Shown piece after piece: positions 1 to 5,655 of a stretch of 8,190 bases of DNA. The DNA comes from an uncultured Blastococcus sp. (GTDB taxonomy: Bacteria; Actinomycetota; Actinomycetes; Mycobacteriales; Antricoccaceae). The notes under the pieces were generated by a model, which did not search any database, had not been told where the DNA came from, and worked only from the letters and a program-made list of their open reading frames with translations. Where the stretch lies: the NCBI GenBank assembly GCA_946221975.1, contig CAMIGT010000040.1, positions 1 to 8,190 of the forward strand, written 5' to 3'. Each line of letters opens with the position of its first letter. Within the stretch, counting starts at the first letter, position 1. The translations under genes and the position numbers were made by a program.

Positions 1-2221
1 GCGGGTTGCTCGTCGCCGCCGTCTGGTTCTGCCCGGTCAGGAACGACGGGAGGTCGGCGGCGCTCGGCAGCGTGTAGTCCACGAAAGTGCCGGTAGTCAG
101 GTTGCCGTCATCGTCGAAGATGACCTCCTCGTAGAGCGCCTGCGCGATGCCCTGCGCGAGCCCGCCGTGGATCTGGCCGTCGACGATCAGCGGGTTGATC
201 ACGTTGCCGATGTCATCGACGCACGCGTACTTGACCAGTCGCGCGTCGCCGGTGTCGGTGTCGACCTCGACCGCGGCGAGGTGCGTGCCGTGCGGGAAGG
301 AGAAGTTCTCCGGGTCGTACGTCGCATCGCTGTCCAGGCCGAGCTCCATGCCCTCCGGGTAGTTGTGCCCGGCGAACTCCGCGAGCGCGATCTCCTGGAT
401 CGAGATGCCCTTGTCGGTGCCCTTGACCTGGAAGCGTCCCGCGTCGAACTCGATGTCGTCGGCGCTGGCCTCCAGCAGGTACTCGGCCATCTTCTTGGCC
501 TTCTCCTTGACCTTGTCGGCCGCCTTGACCAGCGCGATGCCGCCGACGGACAGCGAGCGCGAGCCGTAGGTGTCCAGACCCTTGTGCGAGGACTGCGTGT
601 CGCCGTGCAGGATCGAGATGTCGTCGTACGGCACGCCCAGCTGGTCGCTGAGGATCTGCGCGAACGACGTCTCCAGTCCCTGCCCGTGTGGCGATGTGCC
701 GGTGGTGGCTTCGACCTTGCCGGTGGGCAGCATCCGGATGGACGCGTACTCCCAGCCGCCGGCGCCGTAGTCGAGGCTGCCGAGCACGCGCGACGGCGCG
801 AGCCCGCACATCTCGGTAAAGGTCGAGATGCCGAGCCCGAGCTGCTTGGTCGACTTCTCGGCGCGGCGCTTGTCGCGCTCGGCCTTGAGCTCGTCCCAGC
901 CGATCAGCTCGAGCGCCTTGTCGGTGGCGGCCTCGTAGTTGCCGGTGTCGTAGGTCAGCCCGCACACCGTGGTGAACGGGAACTCCTCGTGCTTGATCCA
1001 GTTCTTGCGGCGCAGCTCCATCGGGTCGATGTCGAGCTCGACGGCGAGCTCGTCCATGATCCGCTCGATGGCATACGTCGCCTCCGGCCGACCGGCGCCG
1101 CGGTAGGCGTCGGTCGGCGTCTTGGTGGTGAAGACGCCGTGGCAGGTGAACTTGTAAGCCGGGATCTTATATATAGCTGGGAACATGAACGCGCCGAGGA
1201 CGGGTACGCCGGGTCCGACGAGCCGCAGGTAGGCGCCCATGTCGGCGTGCAGCACGATGTCCAGACCGGTGATCTGGCCGTCCTTCGTCGCCGAGATGGT
1301 GACGTCCTGGATCTGGTCGCGGCCGTGGTGGGCGGTCAGCAGCGACTCGGAGCGGGTCTCGGTGAACTTCACCGGACGTCCGATGCGCTGCGCGACGATG
1401 ACTGCGATCATTTCCTCTGGGGTGACGGGGATCTTGCCGCCGAAGCCGCCGCCGACATCGGGTGCGATGACGCGCACCTTCTGCTCGGGAATGCCCAGCG
1501 TCATCGCGATCATCACCCGCAGGATGTGCGGGATCTGGGTCGACGTGGTGATCTTGATGCCGCCGTCGTCGACCGGTTCGGCGATGACCGAGCGCGGCTC
1601 CATGAACGCCGGGGCGAGGCGCTGCTGGATGAACCGGCGCTTGACCACGACCTCGCCGGAGTCGATCGCCTCGCCGGCGTTGCCGCCGGTGCCGGCCTCG
1701 GCCGAGTCGAAGACCCAGGTGTAGGACGTGTTGGACTCGGTGTTGGGGTGCACCAGCTCGGCGCCGTCCTTGACGGCCTCCTCCATGTCGAGCACCGGAG
1801 GCAGCGGATCGATGTCGACCTCGACCAGCTCGGCGGCATCAACCGCGGCGGCCTTCGTGCGTGCCGCCACGACCGCGACGGCCTCACCGACGTGGTTGAC
1901 CTGGTCGACCGCCATCGGTGGGGCGCCGGGGTTGACCATGTCGGGGGTGACCGGCCAGGCGCACGGCACGTTGCCCTGGATCTCGGCGATGTCCTTGCCG
2001 GTGATGACCGCCGCGACGCCGGGGACTTCCTTGGCGGCGTCGGTGTTGATCGAGAGGATCTTGCCGTGCGCCATCGGGCTGCGCACGAAAGCGAGGTGCA
2101 GCAGGCCCGCGGCTTGCAGGTTGTCGCTCCACGTCGTACGCCCGGTGATCAGGTGGTGGTCCTCGCGGCGCGCGCGGGCGTTGCCGATCTCGGCGCTCGG
2201 GCGCTCGTCGGTGGCGGTCAT
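1..2221 (-). CDS. Form II CO-dehydrogenase-like molybdenum hydroxylase, large subunit (C-terminus cut by window edge)
   Basis: This is the catalytic molybdopterin-cytosine-dinucleotide subunit of a cytoplasmic three-subunit (L, M, S) hydroxylase. The minus-strand frame stays open for 740 codons from ATG at 2221 to base 1. Visible family landmarks are an N-terminal REDHHLITG segment (~residues 19-27), DVGGGFGGK (255-263, cofactor and active-site loop), AYRGAGR (372-378), and [10 protein letters not shown] and [17 protein letters not shown] in the C-terminal half. AYRGAGR is the form II signature; form I CO dehydrogenases have AYxCSFR, whose Cys binds the Mo-S-Cu centre. No cysteine is present here, so efficient CO oxidation is unlikely, and an aldehyde or N-heterocycle is a better guess (inference). 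The catalytic Glu near the C-terminus lies just beyond the edge; the family usually runs ~780-810 residues. The start overlaps the small-subunit stop as ATGA, implying translational coupling, with a modest GGTGGG upstream. Rare ATA and TAT codons occur at 350-351. Confidence 0.93.
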   Translation of the reverse strand, partial: MTATDERPSAEIGNARARREDHHLITGRTTWSDNLQAAGLLHLAFVRSPMAHGKILSINTDAAKEVPGVAAVITGKDIAEIQGNVPCAWPVTPDMVNPGAPPMAVDQVNHVGEAVAVVAARTKAAAVDAAELVEVDIDPLPPVLDMEEAVKDGAELVHPNTESNTSYTWVFDSAEAGTGGNAGEAIDSGEVVVKRRFIQQRLAPAFMEPRSVIAEPVDDGGIKITTSTQIPHILRVMIAMTLGIPEQKVRVIAPDVGGGFGGKIPVTPEEMIAVIVAQRIGRPVKFTETRSESLLTAHHGRDQIQDVTISATKDGQITGLDIVLHADMGAYLRLVGPGVPVLGAFMFPAIYKIPAYKFTCHGVFTTKTPTDAYRGAGRPEATYAIERIMDELAVELDIDPMELRRKNWIKHEEFPFTTVCGLTYDTGNYEAATDKALELIGWDELKAERDKRRAEKSTKQLGLGISTFTEMCGLAPSRVLGSLDYGAGGWEYASIRMLPTGKVEATTGTSPHGQGLETSFAQILSDQLGVPYDDISILHGDTQSSHKGLDTYGSRSLSVGGIALVKAADKVKEKAKKMAEYLLEASADDIEFDAGRFQVKGTDKGISIQEIALAEFAGHNYPEGMELGLDSDATYDPENFSFPHGTHLAAVEVDTDTGDARLVKYACVDDIGNVINPLIVDGQIHGGLAQGIAQALYEEVIFDDDGNLTTGTFVDYTLPSAADLPSFLTGQNQTAATSNP

Positions 2222-2700
2222 GCGGACGCACCCACCTTCGAGGAGTTGCCTGCGGCGTAGGCGATCGCGGCGACGATGTTCTGGTAGCCGGTGCAGCGGC
2301 AGAGGTTGCCCTCGATGCCTTCGCGGATCTCCTGCTCGTTGGGGTTGGGGTTGTCGTTGAGCAGGTCGATCGCCGCCATGATCATGCCGGGAGTGCAGTA
2401 TCCGCACTGCAGTGCGTGCTTCTCGTGGAAGGCCTGCTGCATCGGGTGCAGGGTCTCGCCGTCGGCGATGCCCTCGATCGTGGTGATCTCGTGCCCGTCG
2501 GCCTGCACCGCGAGGACGGTGCAGCTCTTCACGGCGTGCCCGTCCATGTGCACGGTGCACGCCCCGCAGTTGCTGGTGTCGCAGCCGACGACGGTGCCGG
2601 TCTTGCCGAGCGTTTCGCGCAGGTAGTGCACGAGCAGCATCCGGGGCTCGACGTCGTCCTCGTTCTTCTGTCCGTCAACCGTGACGTTGATCTTGGTCAT
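2218..2700 (-). CDS. [2Fe-2S] small subunit of the CO-dehydrogenase/xanthine-dehydrogenase-family hydroxylase
   Basis: A 160-residue iron-sulfur subunit that passes electrons from the molybdenum site in the large subunit to the FAD subunit. The N-terminal plant-ferredoxin-like domain has C40, C45, C48 and C60 ([16 protein letters not shown], then KSC). The C-terminal four-helix domain has C99, C102, C134 and C136 (CGYCTPGM and [12 protein letters not shown]). All eight cluster ligands are intact and the length is normal for the family. I chose ATG at 2700 because AGGAGG sits six bases upstream. An in-frame ATG at 2718 would add six unusual residues and put that Shine-Dalgarno inside the gene. 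The stop overlaps the large-subunit start, so the two are certainly one operon. The gene is called coxS in form I and II clusters, but the substrate here is unknown, so I give no symbol. Confidence 0.95.
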   Translation of the reverse strand: MTKINVTVDGQKNEDDVEPRMLLVHYLRETLGKTGTVVGCDTSNCGACTVHMDGHAVKSCTVLAVQADGHEITTIEGIADGETLHPMQQAFHEKHALQCGYCTPGMIMAAIDLLNDNPNPNEQEIREGIEGNLCRCTGYQNIVAAIAYAAGNSSKVGASA

Positions 2701-2809
2701 GCGCCCTCCTGCGAGCATCGCAACGAATCGAAAGTCGTACTCCGGTGGTGCCAGGTCTTTTCACAGCACCAAGGCAACAAAGATCGCGCGCGGCGCGACC
2801 CTCGCCCGT

Positions 2810-2837
2810 AGCATATGTGGTCGCCGACACAATGCAA
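2810..2837 (-). promoter_or_regulatory. Candidate promoter of the molybdenum hydroxylase operon
   Basis: Reading the minus strand, TTGCAT (2837-2832) is followed 16 bases later by TATGCT (2815-2810). The -10 fits the actinobacterial TAnnnT pattern; the -35 matches only its TTG. Transcription would start near 2803, leaving a ~100-base 5' leader before ATG 2700. Weak evidence, based on pattern and position only. Confidence 0.25.
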
Positions 2838-2907
2838 CCGCGGCCGCATTTGCGCCTAACGCAGGCGTTTCCTACTGATTCTGAGGCTCAGGACAGCTAA
2901 GGGTGCC

Positions 2908-3465
2908 CTAATTTCCGGCGGACCGGCGATGCTGCCACTCGCCCCGCCGCACGAGTCGGCGAATTGATGGTGGCGTAACGGAACCGTGATGTGGTCGGTG
3001 GCCATCAGGAGGGTGGCGGTCCATAAATTGTGCGCGCATGCAGCCATGGACCGCTGTCGGTCGAGCCGCCGGCCAGTTCCAGCGCACACGCAGTACGCGC
3101 TCGCACTGCGTCTGGTGCCCCCGAAGTCGTGATTGATCATCATGCCTGTTCCCTCCGCGCAGGTCGTGTCCGATTCCTTGAATGTTCTCCGCACGTTGTC
3201 GCAACGCCAGGAACTCGACGTCGCTGTTGCGCCGCAGGAGTGTGACGTGCCCGCGAACCGGGTCCCCGACGTCGTCGCCGCAGGTGACAGACCAGTCGTT
3301 CATGCCGCCGTGGCGGCGCTCGTGCCGGTTGGCCAGATGCTCAAGGCTGGCCATCAGGTGGGTGATGGCGCTCGTGCGCTCCATCCGGTCGACCGCGGCA
3401 GTGCGGGTGGTCGTTGGTGGTCGCAGTGCGTATGTCGCGAGGCGCGTGAGACGAGATGCTGACAT
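2908..3465 (-). CDS. Hypothetical protein, doubtful or decayed
   Basis: I do not recognise this 185-codon ORF. In its favour: ATG 3465 has a strong GGAGGAG four bases or so upstream, the gene lies 65 bases from the 26-bp palindrome, and the first ~95 codons mostly end in G or C. It begins MSASRLTRLATYAL and is rich in Arg and His (HLANRHERRHGG near residue 50). Against it: no membrane segment, signal peptide or known motif is visible. From roughly residue 100 the codon choice and composition become irregular, and a different frame opens with its own good ribosome-binding site (ATG 3143, to 2856). This could be the remnant of a gene with a frameshift near 3140, or two small ORFs, or non-coding DNA. 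It is on the same strand as the hydroxylase operon, 207 bases upstream of coxS. Confidence 0.3.
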   Translation of the reverse strand: MSASRLTRLATYALRPPTTTRTAAVDRMERTSAITHLMASLEHLANRHERRHGGMNDWSVTCGDDVGDPVRGHVTLLRRNSDVEFLALRQRAENIQGIGHDLRGGNRHDDQSRLRGHQTQCERVLRVRWNWPAARPTAVHGCMRAQFMDRHPPDGHRPHHGSVTPPSIRRLVRRGEWQHRRSAGN

Positions 3466-3542
3466 TTCTCCTCCAGCCGCGTTGGTGTTCGACTGGCTAT
3501 GAGACTTGCTGGTGATCGAGGTGATTTCCAGACCTGTGAAGA

Positions 3543-3568
3543 CCAACTGTCCGCATGCGGACAGTTGG
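3543..3568. promoter_or_regulatory. Perfect 26-bp palindrome, probable operator
   Basis: The arms CCAACTGTCCGCA and TGCGGACAGTTGG are exact reverse complements with no spacer. The symmetry stops sharply at both ends (A on the left, C on the right). A perfect palindrome with no loop fits binding by a dimeric helix-turn-helix regulator better than a terminator. The GCGGACA half-site recurs 11 bases on (3568-3574), about one helical turn. It lies ~95 bases upstream of the GTG at 3664 and 78 bases upstream of the minus-strand ORF start at 3465, so it could control either or both. The cognate regulator is not obvious in the window. IclR- and GntR-type proteins use sites of this general form, but that is a guess. 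Confidence 0.55.
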
Positions 3569-3635
3569 CGGACAAAGGGAACCGCCTGGGACAGAGCCAA
3601 CCAGCGCTCGCGCGCATCGGAGGCGTCGCATCGCA

Positions 3636-3641
3636 TAGGGT
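3636..3641 (+). promoter_or_regulatory. Candidate -10 element for the oxidoreductase transcript
   Basis: TAGGGT fits TAnnnT and is the same hexamer as the -10 assigned to the SDR operon. A start near 3648 would give a short leader containing GGGAGG (3653-3658) before GTG 3664. No good -35 is seen 17 bases upstream, so an activator may be needed. Confidence 0.3.
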
Positions 3642-3645
3642 CGGA

Positions 3646-3662
3646 GCAACCTGGGAGGTTGC
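3646..3662 (+). promoter_or_regulatory. Shine-Dalgarno inside a small inverted repeat
   Basis: GCAACC (3646-3651) and GGTTGC (3657-3662) can pair around a five-base TGGGA loop. The Shine-Dalgarno GGGAGG (3653-3658) lies in the loop and the descending stem, five bases before GTG 3664. In RNA the hairpin would partly occlude the site. It may equally be a DNA-binding half-site pair. Confidence 0.35.
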
Positions 3663-3663
3663 G

Positions 3664-3738
3664 GTGGATAGGTATGACGTGATCATCGTCGGCGGGGGCT
3701 TTTCGGGACCACGGGTTGGGGTGAGGGGCCTTGGATAG
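3664..3738 (+). CDS. 24-residue leader ORF duplicating the oxidoreductase N-terminus
   Basis: GTG 3664, with GGGAGG five bases upstream, opens an ORF reading MDRYDVIIVGGG and then FSGPRVGVRGLG before TAG at 3736-3738. The first 12 residues are identical to the start of the full-length oxidoreductase, including the GGG of the FAD-binding turn. The frame differs from that of the main gene because the copies are 67 bases apart. Its stop overlaps the TTG start (3731) of the full gene, so ribosomes finishing here could reinitiate. The peptide itself cannot fold as a Rossmann domain. It is either a regulatory leader or a relic of a duplication that disabled the original start. Confidence 0.45.
   Translation: MDRYDVIIVGGGFSGPRVGVRGLG
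3665..3698 (+). repeat. Direct repeat copy 1 (34 bp)
   Basis: It is identical to bases 3732-3765 except for one T/C difference (synonymous TAT/TAC, Tyr4). It encodes residues 2-12 of the leader ORF. The copies are separated by 33 unrelated bases, so this is not a simple tandem duplication. Confidence 0.95.
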
Positions 3739-4870
3739 GTACGACGTGATCATCGTCGGCGGGGGAATCGCGGGTGTCTCGCTGGCCTACGAGCTGGCCG
3801 GCGGCATGAAGGTCGGGCTGCTGGAGATGGAGACGACGCTTGCCTTCCACACCACGGGTCGGTCGGCGGCGACGTTTCTGGAGACCTACGGCGGACCGCA
3901 GATCCGCGCGTTGACCACAGGGAGCCGTCAGTTCCTGGAAAGTCCGCCGGAGTCGTTCGAGCATTCGCCGCTGCGCGATCTCGGGTTGGTCTGGGCGGGC
4001 ACCCACGGACAGGGTGCCAAGGTGCGGGCGATGTACGACGAGATGTCGGTACTGGTGCCGAGCGTGGAGATCCTCGACGCTCAGCGTGCGGTCGAGATCA
4101 ACCCGATCCTGAAGCCGGATTACATCGAATCCGCTCTATATGAGCCCGGCGCGATGGAGCTCGACGTACACCTGCTGCATCAGGGCTACTTGCGCGGGTT
4201 CAAGGAGCGCGGCGGGACCGTGCATACGGCGGCGCGAGTGACCGGGGCAAACCGCAGCGAGGACTTCGACGAGGACCACGTCTGGACGCTCACCGACTCC
4301 GGCGGCAACCGCTACCAAAGTCCGCTCGTGGTCAACGCCGCAGGTTCGTGGGTAGACGTCGTTGCCGCGATTCTGGGCGCGCGCTCGATCGGCATTCAGC
4401 CGCTGCGCCGGTCGATCTTCATGGTGCCGTCGCCGGAGGGATCGCGTACGTCGGGGCTGCCGATGGCCGCCGATATCGAAGACACGTTTTACGTCAAGCC
4501 GGACGGCGAGCAATATCTGTGCTCACCGGCCGACGAGGTGCTGCAGTCGCCGTCGGACCCGAAGCCCGACGAGCTTCGGATAGCCCAGGCGATGGAGGTC
4601 ATCGACGAGGCGACCCGGATCGCGCCGCGGCACGTGCGTTCGTCGTGGGCCGGGCTGCGCAACTTCGCCCCGGACCGGGTGCCGGTGGTCGGGTTCGACC
4701 CGTCGGTTGCCGGGTTCTTCTGGCTGGCCGGGCAGGGCGGATACGGCATTCAGACGGCCCCGGCGATGGCGCGGTTTGCCGCGTCGCTGATCCGCGGTGA
4801 GGGTACGCCGCCCGACCTCGCCGAGCGCGGACTCGATGCGGCCGCGCTTTCGCCGGCCCGCTTCCGCTGA
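3731..4870 (+). CDS. FAD-dependent D-amino-acid dehydrogenase/oxidase (DAO family, DauA-like)
   Basis: A 379-residue flavoenzyme expected to oxidise an amino acid (probably D-) or a secondary amine to the imino acid, which hydrolyses to the oxoacid plus ammonia. The Rossmann turn is GGGIAG (10-15) with Glu32 for the FAD ribose; FHTTGRSAA (39-47), HQGYLRG (150-156), NAAG (202-205), QPLRRS (223-228), FYVKPDG (253-259), WAGLRNF (306-312) and GQGGYGIQTAP (334-344) all follow. From memory it resembles Pseudomonas D-arginine dehydrogenase DauA (375 residues). Residues matching its carboxylate-binding and active-site positions are kept: Tyr53, Arg227, Tyr254, Arg310 and Gly337. His48 is Thr here, and the Glu87 that holds the arginine side chain is absent, so D-arginine is an unlikely substrate. 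TTG 3731 must be the start: the next in-frame ATG (residue 26) lies beyond the FAD turn. A GAGGGG precedes it. The gene appears monocistronic and converges on the lipoprotein gene. Confidence 0.9.
   Translation: MDRYDVIIVGGGIAGVSLAYELAGGMKVGLLEMETTLAFHTTGRSAATFLETYGGPQIRALTTGSRQFLESPPESFEHSPLRDLGLVWAGTHGQGAKVRAMYDEMSVLVPSVEILDAQRAVEINPILKPDYIESALYEPGAMELDVHLLHQGYLRGFKERGGTVHTAARVTGANRSEDFDEDHVWTLTDSGGNRYQSPLVVNAAGSWVDVVAAILGARSIGIQPLRRSIFMVPSPEGSRTSGLPMAADIEDTFYVKPDGEQYLCSPADEVLQSPSDPKPDELRIAQAMEVIDEATRIAPRHVRSSWAGLRNFAPDRVPVVGFDPSVAGFFWLAGQGGYGIQTAPAMARFAASLIRGEGTPPDLAERGLDAAALSPARFR
3732..3765 (+). repeat. Direct repeat copy 2 (34 bp), inside the oxidoreductase gene
   Basis: Second copy of the 34-bp repeat, forming codons 1-12 of the complete oxidoreductase. 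Recombination between the copies would delete exactly 67 bases and place the intact reading frame directly behind GTG 3664 and its strong ribosome-binding site. Confidence 0.95.
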
Positions 4871-4881
4871 CCCGCGTCCGA

Positions 4882-4898
4882 CGTTCTCGCCGAGAACG
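4882..4898 (+). terminator. Hairpin downstream of the oxidoreductase
   Basis: CGTTCTC and GAGAACG form a perfect 7-bp stem with a GCC loop, 11 bases after the TGA. There is no T-run, as is common for GC-rich actinobacterial terminators. The position in a convergent gap supports the call. Confidence 0.4.
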
Positions 4899-4939
4899 AC
4901 GCGCGTGAGGCTAGCGCACCAGAACGCAGCGCGCGTGGT

Positions 4940-4960
4940 ACGCCGACGAAGGGCCGGCGT
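4940..4960 (-). terminator. Possible hairpin downstream of the lipoprotein gene
   Basis: ACGCCG and CGGCGT pair across nine bases, directly after the lipoprotein TAA when read on the minus strand. Short stem and no T-run, so the call is weak. Confidence 0.25.
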
Positions 4961-5625
4961 TAGTCGGTCCAGGTCCAGCTGTCGACGAGCTCGACGAACG
5001 CGTCGCCCGCGGTGGAGGCGTTTTCGGTCGCCGCGTTGAGCGTGATGGCGTAGTCGGTGTCGTTGTGGATCGTGATGACCTGCACCGAGCGCAGCGTCGC
5101 GCCGCCCTGGGAGTACTCGCCGGTCTCATAGGCGACGTACTCCTCGCCGTCGACGGTGTCGAACGGTGGGTCGGTGTCCTGGGTCGTGGTCGACAGCGAG
5201 CTCTCGACCGACGAGCGAGCCGCGCTGGCGATCTGGTCGAGCGAGGCGCCCGCGGCCGGGACGGTCGCGATGATGATCGTCGTCGGGAACGCCGCGCTCG
5301 GGTTGTTCTCGGCGACCGCGATCTCGTAGGAGGTGGAGACCCCGGTGACCTGCCCCTCGGCGTCGACGTAGCCGGTGGGGATGGTGATCTCGAACGTGCC
5401 GTCGTCGTCGCTCAGCGTGTCGCCCGACGGGGCGGATTCCGAGGAGCTCTCCGACGAGGATTCCGAGGACTCCGACGACTCGGAGGACTCCGATGAGGAG
5501 CTCGCCCCGAGTCGCTCGAGGGGCTGGCGTCGCCGGACGTCTCACTGCTGCAAGCGGCGACCGAAAGGGCAAGCGCGGCGCTCGTCGCGAGCGTGGGCGC
5601 ATCTACGAGTGAGTGAGGAAGTCAT
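4960..5625 (-). pseudogene. Ser/Glu-rich LpqN/PsbP-like lipoprotein with two frame disruptions near the N-terminus
   Basis: Three frame segments combine into one credible lipoprotein. From ATG 5625 the frame reads MTSSLTRR. A second frame (about 5597-5509) encodes a hydrophobic stretch ending in lipobox LSVAAC (Cys codon 5552-5550), then SSETSGDASPSSDSG. A third (5504 to TAA 4960) gives a (SSE)n linker, then a ~150-residue exported domain ending in VELVDSWTWTD. That ending and the strand pattern (FEITIPTGY, YEIAVAEN, QVITIHND, YAITLNA) suggest a PsbP/Mog1-like fold as in actinobacterial LpqN or DUF1795 lipoproteins (inference). The shifts fall at a GGG run (5595-5597) and a CCCC run (5505-5508). 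Removing one base at the first and adding one at the second gives 221 residues. Starting at ATG 5602 instead would need one extra base at both. As written, frame one stops at TGA 5544-5542, so the product is not made. A sequencing or assembly error is as likely as true decay. It lies 30 bases after the esterase stop. Confidence 0.7.
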
Positions 5626-5632
5626 ACCGCGG

Positions 5633-5638
5633 AGTCTA
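5633..5638 (-). promoter_or_regulatory. Candidate -10 for a leaderless lipoprotein mRNA
   Basis: On the minus strand TAGACT is followed after seven bases by ATG 5625, so the A of the ATG would be at or next to +1. No Shine-Dalgarno precedes that ATG. No clear -35 is visible, and the sequence overlaps the gap after the esterase, so read-through from upstream is the alternative. Confidence 0.35.
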
Positions 5639-5655
5639 GTGCCCCCGCCCCAGAC

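Larger units (their letters stand above)
2701..3663. other. Long region without a recognised gene
   Basis: Between the hydroxylase operon and the oxidoreductase lie nearly 1 kb in which no frame gives a protein family I recognise. Third-position GC bias is weaker here than in the flanking genes, particularly from about 2700 to 3140. The region contains the candidate hydroxylase promoter, a doubtful minus-strand ORF, a second good Shine-Dalgarno (GGAGGG, 3156-3151, before ATG 3143, open to 2856), the 26-bp palindrome, and the promoter and ribosome-binding site upstream of the oxidoreductase. It could be a decayed gene plus regulatory DNA; I see no transposase fragment or terminal inverted repeats. 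Confidence 0.5.

Noticed and set aside
213..965. 250-codon minus-strand frame, Arg-rich
   Set aside because: Shifted reading of the same large-subunit gene; Arg/His/Gly composition and no family motifs.
167..2260. 697-codon plus-strand open frame opposite the hydroxylase large subunit
   Set aside because: It is antisense to a gene with clear family motifs; the translation is a low-complexity Asp/Val/Leu/Arg/Gly mix typical of the complement of GC-rich coding DNA.
2701..2718. Earlier ATG for the iron-sulfur subunit at 2718
   Set aside because: It would place AGGAGG inside the gene; ATG 2700 gives the usual family N-terminus.
2896..2912. DtxR/IdeR-like iron box around AAGGGTGCCCTAA
   Set aside because: Only four-base arms (AGGG/CCCT) are symmetric and the consensus TTAGG core is not matched; it also lies well upstream of the candidate coxS promoter.
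3133..3462. 109-codon plus-strand ORF in the gene-poor region
   Set aside because: No ribosome-binding site or recognisable family; it lies opposite the minus-strand ORF that has the better start signals.
3664..3765. Reading the two repeats as a small CRISPR or attachment-site pair
   Set aside because: Only two copies, both coding for the same FAD-binding N-terminus; no cas or integrase gene nearby.
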